From Tribonema minus (Eukaryota > Sar > Xanthophyceae > Tribonematales > Tribonemataceae), in the NCBI GenBank assembly GCA_017506865.1, contig JAFCMP010000068.1, positions 682,001-746,000 on the forward strand: a stretch of 64,000 bases of DNA, given 5' to 3'. The position numbers and the translations under genes were made by a program. The notes under the pieces were generated by a model. That model saw nothing but the letters and a program-made list of their open reading frames with translations. It was not told the origin of the DNA and searched no databases. Below, piece by piece: positions 1 through 12,646 of the stretch (positions are counted from its first letter, which is position 1; each line of letters opens with the position of its first letter).

Positions 1-130
1 ACTCTTTATGCCACATTGTTGAGGTCCCATATGCCCCAGAACTGACTATAAAAGCAACCCTTGAAGTTATCTTGACAACGCAGTGCTCTCACAAGCCCCA
101 CGAACACTGCGCGCTAATCTCAACCACCCC

Positions 131-156
131 TCCCCCCCCCCCCCTTCCCCCCCCGC
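131..156 (+). repeat. C-homopolymer polypyrimidine tract
   Basis: About 23 C residues, broken by two T, lie directly upstream of the acceptor CAG at 160-162. This is one of many such tracts before plus-strand exons in the window. Confidence 0.8.
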
Positions 157-162
157 GCACAG

Positions 163-1475
163 CGACATCCCCGGCATCTTCGAGATCATCCACCCCCTCG
201 AGCGCGCCGGCATCCTCGTGGAGCGCTCCCAGGCGCAGCTCGAGCAGGAGCTGCCCAACTTCTTTGTCTTCACGCGCGACGGCGCGACCGTCGCGTGCGC
301 GTACCTCAAGCGCTACTCCGCGGACGCGGCCGAGATAGGCGCGCTCGCCGTTCACCCCGCGTACCGGCGCGGCGGCCGCGGCGAGGCGATGCTGGGGTAC
401 CTCGAGCGCGTGGCAGTGCTCAGCGGGATCACGCGCGTCTTCGTGCTCTCCACGCGCACCATGGAGTGGTTCGTCGAGCACGGCTTCGCGGAGTGCGGCG
501 TGGACGACCTGCCGGAGTCGCGCCGCGAGCAGTACAACTGGGCGCGCAGGTGCGTGCGCGGCGCAGCGGTCGCGGCGGCTCGTGTTAACTTTAACTGGCG
601 TGTTGGAGAAGGCCCTCATCGCATCACTTGACGTTTCTGTGGTGCGATCGGTATGTAGACTAGTGAAGCATATATGTAGTTGCAAGGACTCCGCATCGCT
701 GACGTGCCGTTGGCGCGGCGAGGGGTTTGCACGGAGGTTCTTGGTGGTACTTGATGTTGCACGGCGCGTGCGCTGCCCTGTGCCCCATTAGTGCGGTAGT
801 GCGCGCTAGAAGTGGTGGTGCGCTCGGCAGTACTAGACGGGGCTTAGCTGGTGCGCGCCGTAGCAGCATCGTGGAGCACGACGTCGACCCGTGCAGTGCT
901 GTGACGTGGTGGGATGTTCAACTGTGACGCTGCTCTGATTGAAGTTGCTGCTGGCGCGGCGTCCGCATTCTTGCTGGTGTTGGCGGATTGCGATGGTCCC
1001 TGTCCCGCATGCAGCGCAGAATGGCACTGCCGTGCCTCGTTGTAGCAGCGAATTTGTACGTACATGTCATCGCCGGCGCAGCTCGCCACGCAATGAGCGC
1101 ATGAGCGTGCTCTGCAGGCACCGTTGACAGAGTTGTTGCGCACTTTGTGCCGACTGCTTTGCGTGCGCGCCAATTAACCGTCCCGATGCTGCGAGCGGCC
1201 GAATGCTGTCAACACAGCCCACATACTGGCGTTGGCCTCATGACGGGCCTTGCACACGACGTTCGCAATGCGCCATGGCCAGCGATCGATTCGTCCGCAC
1301 GTCCGCAGCCACACACTGCGCGCTCGGAAACCCCCCTAAACCTTCCAGCTGTTGCAAGCACCGCTCACGCGCCGCCGCTGCCGTCGCTGCGCGCAGGTCC
1401 AAGGTGTACCTCAAGCGCCTGGCGGGGACGCGCGCGATAGACGCGGAGGAGCTGTTCTGGGACATACAGGCGTGA
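163..1475 (+). CDS. argA: N-acetylglutamate synthase, C-terminal GNAT domain (5' part outside window)
   Basis: Two exons are visible, 163-549 and 1397-1475, joined in phase through a split Arg codon. The product is the acetyltransferase half of N-acetylglutamate synthase, which transfers acetyl from acetyl-CoA to glutamate in the first step of arginine synthesis, normally in the plastid of algae. Exon 1 opens with DIPGIFEIIHPLE and carries the acetyl-CoA loop (HPAYRRGGRGEAML), the TRTMEWFVEHGF segment and the ending DDLPESRREQYNW typical of ArgA. Exon 2 supplies SKVYLKRL and the stop at 1473-1475. The amino-acid-kinase-like N-terminal domain must be encoded upstream of base 1. Bases 1-162 are intron, ending in a long C tract and CAG. 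The intron between the two exons is 847 bases. The family call is firm; whether the full protein is targeted to the plastid cannot be seen here. Confidence 0.9.
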
Positions 1476-3751
1476 AGACCGGATGATACCTACGTGCCCC
1501 TGGAACACAGGGTACTTGCCTGCTCGCGTGCACGCGCGCGCGGCGCAACGGCAACAGGACTGCCAGCCGCTCTCCGTTGCTGTGCCGCGGGCCGCACGTC
1601 GCCGCTGTCCACAGCGTCATGTGCCACTCAGCGCGACTGTTTGCCAATTTTGAAGCCACGCAAAGGGAGGCCGGCTGGCCGGCCACAGAATTTGCAGCCC
1701 TCGCTGCAACCAGATGGCGCTCAGGGACTTGAGCGCTGCTGTACTCTCACGCGCTGCATGTCCTCTAGGGCCTGATAAGGCGGCCGCAATTAGGGTTTGA
1801 AGAGCTGCGTGTGGTCACAGAGCTGAGCATCAACATGTCTGCAGCATCACACGGTGCCTTGGCGTGGCACACTGACATGCAATACGCATGAGACCAGGTT
1901 TACACAAGGGTTCAAGCCGGGGGGGGGGGGCGGGATGGGTAAGGGGTGGGAGGGCTTTACGTGTACAGCCCTGTACATTTCAGTATATCATAGCTCCGGG
2001 TAGGCGCGCAAGCTGTGGTCCAGTTTCAGCGGTTGTAGTAGTCCGTTGTTTACACATGCAGCTGCTGTGAGGCATGCTGCGTTTGAGTGTCACCACATGA
2101 TCGAGTCAGAGCGACTCAGAGTCAGAATGACTCATTGAGTGCTCCCGTCGATGTTGTTGGAGCAGAATGGGGTCAGGACACCCGCTTGCATTCGAGATAG
2201 AGGTCGATTTCAGGTGTGTCAGGGCGCATGGAGTTCGGGAGGTGCGGCACGCCCTTGGAAAGGAGGGGGTTGCGCCTGTGTTTACTGAGTGTTCCACACT
2301 TGATAATCCCCAGCAACACAGCAAGCAAGGATTCGCAAACTAAGTATGTGTATGCTGCTCCTCTGGCTTCTGGTGCTGCAACTGCTACATACGATGCTTG
2401 CTGACGTGCTCGTTGAAGTATGTGGCAAATCTTGATCCTTTGCCTTCGCGCAGACTCAGCAGGCATGTATAGCGTGCCATTGTGCAGGGCTTGCCTCCGT
2501 TCAAATCCAACTCACACTTTTTTGTATCACTGGTCAAATCAACACACGCTCGAAAATATCGGTGCAATCAAACAGCACAGTTTCACACTTGACATGCAGC
2601 CCATCTATGTGTAGTCGTATCCATATGCGCTGGCCGCTGGTTTCTCCCCTCCCGTTACTGCAATAAACGAACTATATCTGCTTCCGTACTTGATCAGTAT
2701 TACACGAGGGCAGTCTGATGCCAAGATGGTAGAGAACCCAAAGCACGACAGTATGTGCGTGTGCACTGCTGACTCAGTGCTGGGCACATGCAAAATGGAT
2801 GTGGACGCACTTGCTTGGTCGTGATCAGACGCTTGGCAGTCTTATTCCTTTTACTCTCTGCTTTACATCACGTCGTTGCTTGCCATGTTGGCCAAGGTTC
2901 GTTGCTGTCAATGCAGGCTTTTGGTCTGCATGCAAACTGTCTCACGGATTTGCATATGCCTAGACCCCTCTCCCCCCTTCCTGGAATTCGAGGTGTAGAA
3001 TAACTCTACCTGAGTTCTTGGCAGTATGTGCCTTTACGAGTTTGACAGATGAAAATGAACGTTCAGCACATATTTTTTGAATGCAATGGTCAATGTCAGC
3101 CAAGTCCGCAAGGGCATTAATTTAAAAACGTGAATGGCAGCGGCGCGTACACTCGTTCGTGTGCGCCGCTGCGGGGTCCTAGGCCGGCAAAGACGCTGCA
3201 GCTGGCACTGTGCCATGTGCCATACGGTGCTTCGCCTGTCTTACGGCGGCATGTGCCAGCATGCTGCAGCTGCTGCAGTAAACCTGGTCTTAGGTTTTGT
3301 TTTTAGAAAAATGAAAGCCTCGAGGTGCCATGGGCCCCAGCATGCCCTGTGTAACAGGCTGTCCCTCAGCCTGAGGGTAGCTGTATGACATATCTGCAGC
3401 CATCATGATGTGCACCCTGCCATTTAAAGCAACATGCCGAAACATCTCAATGTCACGTCCATAGATTGATATTTGTGCACGACAAACTTTGAACATGCCA
3501 TGGTACATCTGATGTAGAGCACACCAGGCATGCAATGCCATGTCCGACAGAGTCTTTGGGGGGCGTTCGCTGCGTGAACTTTCCTCCTGGTACAGTAAAA
3601 GCAAGTTGCACGCTTCAGCACAGTAGGGCGGCAATTACAGCATACGCCCAAGATTACAACACCTGTCAGGCCTGGGCTTTTGAGCACCTAGGTTTCACTG
3701 GACAGTTGTGGTCTTGCAGGCCTGTACATTCAATAGTTTTGCCTCCATGTT

Positions 3752-3840
3752 TTATGAAAACGAATCAAATGATTGTAGAGCTCTGGGTTGGTCGCTGCTG
3801 CATTATCAACAGGAATGCCTGCAATCACTGTGGCGCCATG
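3752..3840 (+). repeat. Partial, diverged copy of a dispersed repeat
   Basis: It matches the start of the copies at 8205 and 62170 through the segment ACGAATCAAA-GAT-GTAGAGCTCT, and again through the TCAC-GTG-CGCC block. It is older or truncated and lacks the 3' half. Confidence 0.55.
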
Positions 3841-3886
3841 ACCACAAAATATTGTGCACGCTTACACTCGGATCCACGCGTCGGCG

Positions 3887-3924
3887 GTTGTCTTGCTCGA
3901 GACAGGTTGTCTCGCTCGAGACAG
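3887..3924. repeat. Short tandem repeat with a palindromic core
   Basis: Two 19-base units differ at one position. Each contains CTCGAG flanked by TGTCT and AGACA, so each unit can fold on itself. Confidence 0.6.
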
Positions 3925-5262
3925 CTGCATGCAACTATATACTTGCTAATATTGTTATGGTGTGGGCAACCAACAGCTCGTTCACCATCGCTGTTACCTC
4001 TGGCACCACCTGGTCCAGTGAGCCCGCACTGCGTTTTTTTTTTCACCACCGCTGCTACACCCACTTGAAACCTGCCACACCTGGTCCGGTTTGTCTGTCG
4101 TTACCATGGACTCCACAACACAGTACAGGCAGTCACAAGGTGCCTATTACAGCAGCCCGCTGCCGGCTGCTGAGGTGTGACTCACAACTTGCTTGATGTG
4201 CCCCCAAGTGCCACGTCCACTTGTCATGGACATGGGAATGCACACCATGAAACTTCTTCGCCGAATTGATACATCCAGCTTTAAAGTTGTCCACTTCTTT
4301 CCCACTGATCCCTGGTCTCTGGTATGGCAAGCTCCATCATGCCCAGCACTCGTTGCCGAGCTCATATGGTGCTGACAAAACGCCTCTGGTATTAGCGCCT
4401 TAGAGTTTGCTTACGGCATTGCACGCCTGCACTCCACACGCCACGGGACGGCAAATCTGCCACTCGGCTTGACACCACATCATCCTTCTCATCGCTGTCA
4501 CCGTGCTCGCCCTCTACTAGCAGCAGCACTTGCTGTACTGCCACCAGCTTCGTCGTAAGTAGCAACCGACTGTTGCTGAAGCAACGCCGTGCTGGCTGCT
4601 ACCACAGTACTGTCTTCTAGACGACGACGACGTGCCGTGCTCGGCGATCAGCGAATCTGGGGCCCATCAGACTCAGCTGCGTCGTGCTGGCGCTCCATCG
4701 TAATGCATGTACGTGCCTCGCACTGCCTTCTGACCAAGGCCCTTGCTGTAAGCCGTGATCGGCGAACAGCGAATGGGGGGTCGGCTGCGATGTGCATCGT
4801 GTACGCTACTCGTCTCTCTCAGCGCGGCGGCTCACTAACGCCGGTTGTCGGGTCAAAAATGCCCCTTCAGCGTCACGACCGAAATTTGCCGATTGTCCCT
4901 AAGGTGGCTCTGCACACGAGCCACGCTGCGTCATGTCCAAGCGTGTATTTCAGTTTGCCCACCTCTCACGCCCAATCTCACAAGCGCGGGAGCTATCGCT
5001 GCCTCGTTCGCTCAATCAGCGGTAGTTGCGACAACCCAGCCGATGCTCCACTGCGCCAAACTGGGCCTCCCCCGCGTTTAGGGCCAAGACCTAGGCTTTT
5101 CAAGCCTGGAAAAAAAAAGGTGTGTGTGTATAGAGGTTTTTGAAGCTTTTCATCCCCCCCAACCCCCCCCCTCGCCCAAGATCCTGGGGGGATGTTCGAG
5201 ATCTTTGATCCCTCACTTCACCTGCTGCGCTAGCTAGCTCAGTGGCGTCGTAAGTAGCAAGC

Positions 5263-8200
5263 ATGAGCACTGCAGAAGAGGTAAGCTTTTCTATATTTCA
5301 CTGGGCGCATGTCACCCAGGCACAGCTACTTCACCGATTTTTTCTTCGCTGACCGGCTGTCGCTGCCTCTCCTTGTTGATTGTGCGCAGTTGAAAGCTAA
5401 GGGCAATGCTGCACAGCAAGCTGGCAACTTCGAGGAGGCCATCGACTTCTACTCCCAGGCGATCGCCCTCGATGGCTCCAATCACATCTTCTACAGCAAC
5501 CGAAGCGCGTCGTACTTGAGCAAGGGCGATGCCGACAGCGCTCTGCAGGATGCCGAGAAGTGCATCGAGGTATCTCTCAGCGCACAACTTTGTCTGAAAG
5601 CTCCGGTCAGGTTGATCCTTTCTTTGTGCAGCTCATTCATCTGCCAGGAAAGCTGTGCAAGCAAATGAGTACTGCAGCAGCTCTGCCAGTAGTGCTGTCC
5701 AGTTGAAGCACTCGTGTCAATGCTGCTCAGACAGATCATATATTGCGTCTGCTGGCGCGTGGTCACCATGCAATGCAACAGCGATCAAGCCGTCAAGTAC
5801 GACATGCTAGGGCCCCCAGCATTCTATTGCTGCTCAGGTTCCGGTGTGATGATGCTGCTGGCAACACATGGCAGTGCATGTTGCTCACACCATCAAGTAG
5901 TAAAATGAAAACTGATTGCCAATACTTGATGATGCTCAACACAACCTCATTCGAACTTTACCAAGCCGCCACTGCCTGCCTAACTCACAATCACACCAAG
6001 TACTCTCACTCACGAACCATCAACCACCACCACTACACCACGCCAGGTCAAGCCGGACTGGCCCAAGGCCTACACGCGCAAGGGCGCCGCGCTGCACTCG
6101 CTGCGGCGCTACGACGACGCGATCGCCGCGTACGAAGCCGGCGCGGCGGTGGCGCCCGCGGACGACGGCATCAAGCGCGGTCTGGCGGAGGTCCAGAAGG
6201 CAAAGGCGTCAGCGGCTCAGCCGCCGCGGGGCATGGGCGGCGGCATGGGCAACCTCTTTGGGGAGAACATATTCGCGCGGCTCGCGGGGAACCCCAAGTT
6301 CGCGCCGTACCTCGCGGATCCGGTGTTTGTAAAACGCATTCAGGTGCGCGCCGTGTGCAGGTCGCTTCCTTGTTGAGCCGCGTCTGTGATGATACTAAAA
6401 CCATGTGCATGACGACGCCTCGCTCGTCTTTCATCGGAATCGTCCATCAGACACATACGCAATAACGATGCGTTGCGTGGCGACCAAACGTAACCTGTGC
6501 GCACAGCAATAGTGCCCCAAGCCCGTCTGCATTTCTGCTGCTGCCTCAGCAGAGAAGCAACTGAACACGGCCTCACGCATTTTGCCCCCCTCCCTCCCCG
6601 CACACACAGGACCTGCAACGCGACCCCAGCAACATCAGCGCCATGCAGCAGGACCCACGCCTCATGGAGGTGCTGGGGTTCCTACTCGGCATCGACCTGC
6701 AGGCGGCGCGCGGCGGCGGCGGCGCGGGCGCCAGCGCGGACGACTTTGACGCGGCTGTGGAGGAGGCAGAGGCAGAGGCGGCGGCAGCAGCGGCAGCGGC
6801 GGCGCCACCGAGCCCGCCCAAGGCCAGGTCGCCGCCGCGGGAGGCTGCCAAGGAGCAGGATGAGGGGGGCATGGAGGTGGAGGAGGAGTGGGAGGTTGTG
6901 GAGGGCGCGGTTTCGCCCGCGGACAAGAAGAAGGTGGGTGGCAGTTACGCATCGGCGGCGGCGCAGTGAATGATAAGTTCTAGTACTGCTCTAACAATCA
7001 GGCGGTTTCGCCCGCGGACAAGAAGGAGGTGGGTGGCAGTTTCGGATGGGCGGCGACGGCGCAGTGGGGTGATGCCTGCTATACTGCTAGGTATGTATAA
7101 TGATCGTGCTACAGATCTGACGCAGACGCGTTGTGTTGCACAGTGGATAGCACTGCCGCAATCCTCACACGCCCGCGCCATGCGCCGCGTCTTTTAGACA
7201 AAGCCTCCGGTGCTGATGTGCCCTGGGGCGGCAGCAACGCGGTCATGGTGTGCAGTCGACATGGCAAGGGCGGAGCGCAGGGGGCATGCCTGCAGCACTG
7301 AGTATGTGAGTGATCGTGGAGCATGGCGTCAATAAGCGCTGGCTTAAGAGGAAGTTGCCAGAAGCTGGCTGATTGCGCACAGGGAAGGCATGGGTTATGG
7401 GCGGAGGCGGCGAGGTGCCGCTAGCCTCGCAGCCTGTGATCATCTGTATCTAGCTTGCAATATGCATGTCAGCATATGTCGCAACGCGCACACACTTCAT
7501 AGACTTGAAATGCAGAAGAGACTTGGCAGCACTTGCCGGATGTACATGGCATAACTCATGTCAGTGACGTTGCTGCACACAAGCAGCATGCCACTGCTTA
7601 GTTCGACTTTCGTTCATGTTGAGACAGTTGCGTAGGATGGACACCTGCATCCATGCTTGCCCTAGATGCAGCAGGATGCGCACCGCTCTTCGCACAATGA
7701 CACGCCACAGGCAAGGCGGGCACTTGATAAGCGAGCTCTCAGATTGTACAGCTGCTGCGAGCTGTGGAAACTGCTTTCATGCAGCAACAGCACGATCCCA
7801 TGCTACTGCCAAATTTGGCGTGCACTGTAGCATGCCCACCACTGTCTACACAAGCTGTCCCTGCGCGCGGACTGAGTTGCTGCGTGGCATGCCCGCCATC
7901 GCAGGCACTGGAGTGCAAAGCCAAGGGCAACAAGCACTACTCCGCCAAGGAGTTCGACCAGGCGCTCGCAGCGTACCAGGAGGCAGCGGCGCTCGACCCC
8001 ACCAACATGACGTTCGTGTCAAATCAGGCTGCCGTCAAATTTGAGCAGAAGGAGTGGGACGCGTGCGATGAGCTCTGCCAGAAGGCCATCGATGTCGGCC
8101 GTGCAAACAGGTGAGGTTTTTTCTTTGTGCTTGAAGTTGAAGTTTTGTGCACATACGGGAGATTGTATCGAGGAACGGCTGGAGCTTGCCACCATTGTCA

Positions 8201-11200
8201 GCATTGGTTTATGGCAACGAATCAAAAGATCGTAGAGCTCTAGGTGAGAAGGGATGGTTAGCCGCAAGTGCCTTCCACCAATCACCGTGATCGCCGCTGT
8301 TGCAGTCATTGGCCACGAGTCAAACAGTGCCATCATATCCACAGTAGTCAAAAGACTTCTGTGTGCAAGCTTTTTAGCGTTCGAGGGCATGGGTGTTCAG
8401 TATGGAAAGGTCTCACGTGTTCGGTAGGCCAGCTCCAGCTGGTAGCCCAACACGGAAGGTGTTTATGTTTGCCCGCGTGCAAGCTCAATTGCTGTACATC
8501 AGACTGGCCGTCAGCAGATCTGCTGCAGCGGAGCAGAGAGCTTTGACGCAGGGTCAGATTTATGGTTGGGGTTGGTTGGCATGCCCTGAGACAGCAGATG
8601 TTGCCAGTCACAATCCGTAGCAGGCGCAGCATGCATCGGTCGAGCGCTGCCGCCGTGTCAATAGAAGTGGCACCAAGTACAAGTCTGATGTGCTGCAGGC
8701 ATCTCCGCCATACATTCTGCCTCCGTTTAAACAAGTGACTCTCCTACACGTGGCAGCCCCTCTCCTGGTGCCCTAGCATTTGTTGCAGCTCGGGTCCTGA
8801 GCGTTGTACCAACTTCAACTTCTGCATTGTTTACAGGGCGTCGTATGAGGACCTTGCGAAGGCATATGTGCGGAGGGGGAAGGCGGCGGCCAAAGCGGGG
8901 GACCTGGGGCGTGCCATCGAGCACTATCGCAGCGCTCAGGTGAGCCAAGATGTACTTCAACTTGAAGTTCACTGGTAACGCTCATATTGCAATGTGCTGG
9001 TAGGTGCAGTGTAACTTGACAAGCAGATTGGACTTTTTGGTATAGGGCTCCTTCAAAGTGGCTTGTGGAAGGAGGAATCTGCATGCTTTGTTACACTTCA
9101 GCAGAGGTGCAGTCAGGGCACCGGACAGCTTCGCATCAGTTGAGGAATGATTGCGCCTTGTAGCACGTGTGTCGCTTACAGACAACAGGATTATCATGCG
9201 CCATGCCCCAACATGGAGCAATTTTGAGGTCAACGGTTCGTCTGTGCAAGTTGACCATGGTGGGGCGTTTGGTTCGTTCACATGTGACCGAGAACTTCAA
9301 CAGCAACACAGCCGAGCGCTGCACCATGCATGCATGCAAAACGGCCGGCATGCACTGCGGCGGCGTCACGCCTCGACGAGCACTCGTTGCCCACCTCCTG
9401 CTTGTGCCGCATCAGTCACAGCGACACAAATATTGGTGAATGGGGCAGCCCCTGGCCCACCTCCTGCTCGTGCCGGAGCAGTGCAGAACTGAAACTTTGA
9501 CGCTTTTCTTAGGTGGCAGTCGTAATGACACATGCCTGTGGACGCAGCGGCAGCACGCGACTCGCGCCTTCGTCCATGCCGCAAGCATACTTACTCACAC
9601 CTTATGCTCACGCAGGTCGAGCACTACGTGAAGGAATGCCGCAAGCGCACTCACTCACACCGCATGCTGCCGCAGGTTGAGCATTATGTGAAGGAGACGG
9701 AGCGGCTGCTGAAGAACACGGAGCTGGAGTGGCGCAAGGCGCAGGCGGCGGCGTATGTGGACCCGGAAAAGGCGCTCGCCGCGAAGGAGAGGGGCAATGA
9801 GCACTTCCGCGCCGGCAACTGGGTGGATGCCATCAAGGAGTACGAGGTGTGTAGGTTTGATGCATAGAGTACGAGGCATGTAAGTTCGTAGGGGAGGGAC
9901 CCCATGAACCAGGGGTCCCTTGCCCCCTACCTCCGGAGGTACTTCTGTAAGAGAGGGCTTTTCTTGTGCATGGATAGTGTTCAAGTGGGCGCAGTCGGTG
10001 CGCTTCGTTGGGGGGGGGCGAAGACCAAAGGCGTAAGTCGCAGGCATCTGCAGCGTTGATCTAGTCTACGCATTCACTTTTAGTTCAACACTCTGCTGCT
10101 CTACGTTCGTCGTCTCAAGCACTTCACACTCTTGTATTCAGGCCTGTCTTCTGATGTGACAGCCCGCGGCATCACCCTCCAGCACCGTGCTGCAATCGCA
10201 CTAAAATCCCAGGCACCCTGCCGCAAATCTTGCCACTGCCACTTTCCAAAGCACTCGCTGTGTGGCTGGTATGCATGTGCTCAAACCGCCAACGTTCATC
10301 GTGGTATTATGCTTTGTATGCTTTACATGCGGCACCGCTGCACTGTCGTGGCTGAACCCCCGCCCCTCGTGCTGGCGCGCCATCCGCCTGCAGGAGGCAG
10401 TGAAGCGCGACCCCTCGAATGCCGTTTACCGCAACAACCTGGCAAGCGCGCTGGTGAAGATCATGGACTTCAACGGCGCGAAGGCAGCGGTCGAGAAGGT
10501 CGGTGGCGCGGTGGGCGCAGTGGGCATTGTTATGCGAGCCGGTGAATGCGCCTCTGTGTCGCTGGGGCTGGCTTCGCCCAACATTTATGTCTGTGCTGAT
10601 GTGCTTTGGCATGCAAGCATGTAGTCTACATGCAGTTGGTGCTTTGGCGGCCGCGACCGCGTCGTTGGGGCTGACTGTTGCTAACCCAAATCCTCATCCT
10701 AATGCGCTTTCATGCTTGTGTAGCGGGAAGCCGCTGCTCTGCTCACCGAGGAAGGCCCTTGGCAGTTCACGCAGTGCTTGTTGGCCGGTAAATGGCATAC
10801 ATTGCACCAGGCAGTTCGCATCACGTCAGTGCCTCGCCTCGTGCTGCGTGCAGGCGCTTGAGCTGGACCCCAAGTACGTCAAGGCGTGGGCCAAGAAGGG
10901 CGACATTGAGTTTGTCATGAAGGAGTACCACAAGGCCCTGGAGTCCTTCCAGAAGGGCCTGGACCTCGAAAACGACAACTCGCTCTGCAAGGCCGGCCTG
11001 CAGAAGACAGTGGCCAAGGTACGCGCGGCAGCCGCGTTTGCTTGAACAATTTGAAAATGTTGAGAATGAGTATTGGTGCTTGGTTGTGAGCACGGGCACA
11101 GCTTATAGAACGAGAAGTGTTCTGGAGCCTGCATTTTCAGCGAGCATGTATGTCACCTTGTCATAGATCAATGACTTGTAATGGGTCCTTCGAAAAATCA

Positions 11201-12646
11201 TATGGACACTGTGGAGATGCGAAAGCCAGGTCGGTCCAGCAGCAGCAGCAGCAGCCAGCAGTGCTAACCTTGGCATGCGCCATGGTTCCTGCTGACGCCT
11301 CAGCAGCTGTTACAGGGGCGTCAACCTCAAGTCCTCCGAGCAGCTCGCGCCCAGTCGCTCTAAGTTCTGCATCCGCCCTTGCCGTCACACGCACTGAATG
11401 TGTGAGATGCTTATGCTGCCAGCTAGAGCGCTGAACTTGATGGCACGTCATCAAGCAGCAGAATTCAATCTGTGCCCGCAGTGTGCGCTCGTGGCATCAC
11501 CTCGAAGCACCGCGTCATCGGCGGTCGATGCGCGAGCTCAGGAGACATGCTGCGCAGACCAGCCAGGCACGCCGCAGGGTACATTCGGTGTTGCCTGCCT
11601 TTCTTCATTTTTTCGGACAGGCGACACCACCCTGTTCTGCTTTCTAGCTGCATATGACCAGCCGCAGTCTCAACTACCCAACGTACAACCGACTCTCGCG
11701 ATGCAGATTCAGAGCACGGGCGCGACGCCCGACGAGGAGCGCGAGAGGCGCGCGCACGCCATGGCCGACCCCGAGATCCAGCGCATTCTGTCGGACCCCG
11801 TTGTGCAGCAGGTGCTGCAGGACGCGCAGCAGGTGAGGCCCAAGCCTGCGCCGCCTGCTTGCGCTTTCTTAGTTGCTTGTGTTAAACTCACTTGGACTTG
11901 TTGTGATAAAACATGCATTTACGAGTTGTGTGCAGCAGGTGCTGCAGGACGCGCAGCAGGTGAGGCGCAGGCGTGCGACGCCTCCGCTTGCTTGCTTGCT
12001 TGTCTCAAGTACACTTGGAGGTGTGGTGAACCATGCATTTGCGAATCATGTATGCACGCTGCATGTACGACACGTGTACATACTACCTGAGAGTTTGAGC
12101 TGTGCATACGGCGTATATTCTTGAGCTCTTGCTTGGTTTGCACCGTGTTGGATTGAGTTGTGGGGCTTTCTCGTGACAGGATATGCCAACATGTGGAGTT
12201 TGCATCCCGGAACTGATGTTACAAGAGCTTCATTTCTGACTCTGAGCTGTGCCCCAAGTGTTCATGTTGATGTAGGGTGATTGGTCACTGGCAATAAACA
12301 GAGGCTGGCGGCTTTAAACATGAGGGCACATTTAATGCATGGAAACGATCGGGAAGGTCGCAGCACGAGCGCAAGAGTTCACATCGCCATGCGCACTGCT
12401 GGCATTGATATTCATGTCTGCCAAGTGTAAAGGGTGCTGCGTAACTGTTGATGTTTCCGATTGGACTGGTGATGCTCGCAGCGGTTCAGCAAAAGCAAGC
12501 ATCGCTGATGCCCCCCCCCCCCCCTTGTTACTGCTCCACTTCCTTTCGTGCAGAGCCCTCATGAGCTGCAGAAGGCGCTTGCCAACCCCGGCATGCGAGC
12601 CAAGATTGAGAAGCTCATCGCAGCAGGCATATTGCAAGTCAGATGA
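5263..12646 (+). CDS. STI1: STI1/HOP Hsp70-Hsp90 organising co-chaperone
   Basis: Eleven exons in perfect phase: 5263-5280, 5390-5569, 6047-6343, 6610-6933, 7905-8110, 8837-8939, 9676-9846, 10394-10498, 10854-11018, 11707-11832 and 12554-12646. They encode 595 residues, close to the usual 540-590 for STI1. Domains in order are TPR1 (about 7-110, from LKAKGNAAQQAGNFEEAI), a DP1 domain (NLFGENIFARL...DPRLMEVLGFLLG), an Ala/Glu-rich linker (about 190-270), TPR2A (from ALECKAKGNKHYSAKEFD), TPR2B (from ALAAKERGNEHFRAGNWVDA) and a C-terminal DP2 (DPEIQRILSDPVVQQVLQ...LQKALANPGMRAKIEKLIAAG). The protein hands clients from Hsp70 to Hsp90 in the cytosol, binding the chaperones' C-terminal EEVD peptides through TPR carboxylate clamps. 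The ATG at 5263 is chosen because a six-codon first exon (MSTAEE) joins in phase to TPR1. Introns 4, 6 and 10 contain echoes of neighbouring exon edges. Confidence 0.95.
7008..7046 (+). repeat. Intronic copy of the STI1 exon 4 end
   Basis: GCGGTTTCGCCCGCGGACAAG plus the following donor GGTGGGTGGCAGTT repeats the exon 4/intron 4 junction (6907-6945) about 100 bases downstream. The copy has one K-to-E type change and no acceptor of its own. Confidence 0.85.
8205..8395 (+). repeat. Dispersed repeat, full-length copy in STI1 intron 5
   Basis: About 180 bases match 62170-62365 at roughly 90 percent by eye. The match runs from GATCGTAGAGCTCT through CACGAGTCAAACAGTGCC to GTGCAAGCTTTTTAGCG. No long ORF, terminal inverted repeat or poly-A tail was found, so it may be a non-autonomous mobile element or SINE-like unit. 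Confidence 0.8.
9556..9697 (+). repeat. 60-base tandem duplication across the STI1 intron 6/exon 7 junction
   Basis: The unit GCCGCAAGC...CTCACAC...CGCAGGT-GAGCA-TA-GTGAAGGA occurs twice. The first copy carries an acceptor-like CGCAG at 9611-9615 followed by an exon-like VEHYVKE. The second (acceptor 9673-9675) is the one that continues into the TPR protein. Confidence 0.85.
11932..11964 (+). repeat. Intronic copy of the STI1 exon 10 end
   Basis: GTGCAGCAGGTGCTGCAGGA...CAGCAGGTGAGGC repeats 11803-11838, including the donor, about 130 bases into intron 10. Confidence 0.85.

Larger units (their letters stand above)
1476..5262. other. Intergenic stretch without a recognisable gene
   Basis: I found no ORF with family resemblance or a convincing splice-linked exon chain. 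The longest open frame (3535-4068) has scattered Cys and His, no domain, and looks like chance. The stretch holds a G10 tract near 1920, a partial copy of the dispersed repeat at 3752-3840 and a short double repeat at 3887-3924. The promoter and 5' UTR of the STI1 gene must lie at its right end. The string CGTCGTAAGTAGCAA just before the STI1 start also occurs near 4550. Confidence 0.6.

Noticed and set aside
49..56. TATAAA-like box near the window start
   Set aside because: It lies inside an intron of the N-acetylglutamate synthase gene, so it is probably chance.
3535..4196. Two overlapping open frames of 160-177 codons
   Set aside because: Rich in Cys/His/Trp with no G/C third-position bias and no domain; part overlaps the dispersed repeat.
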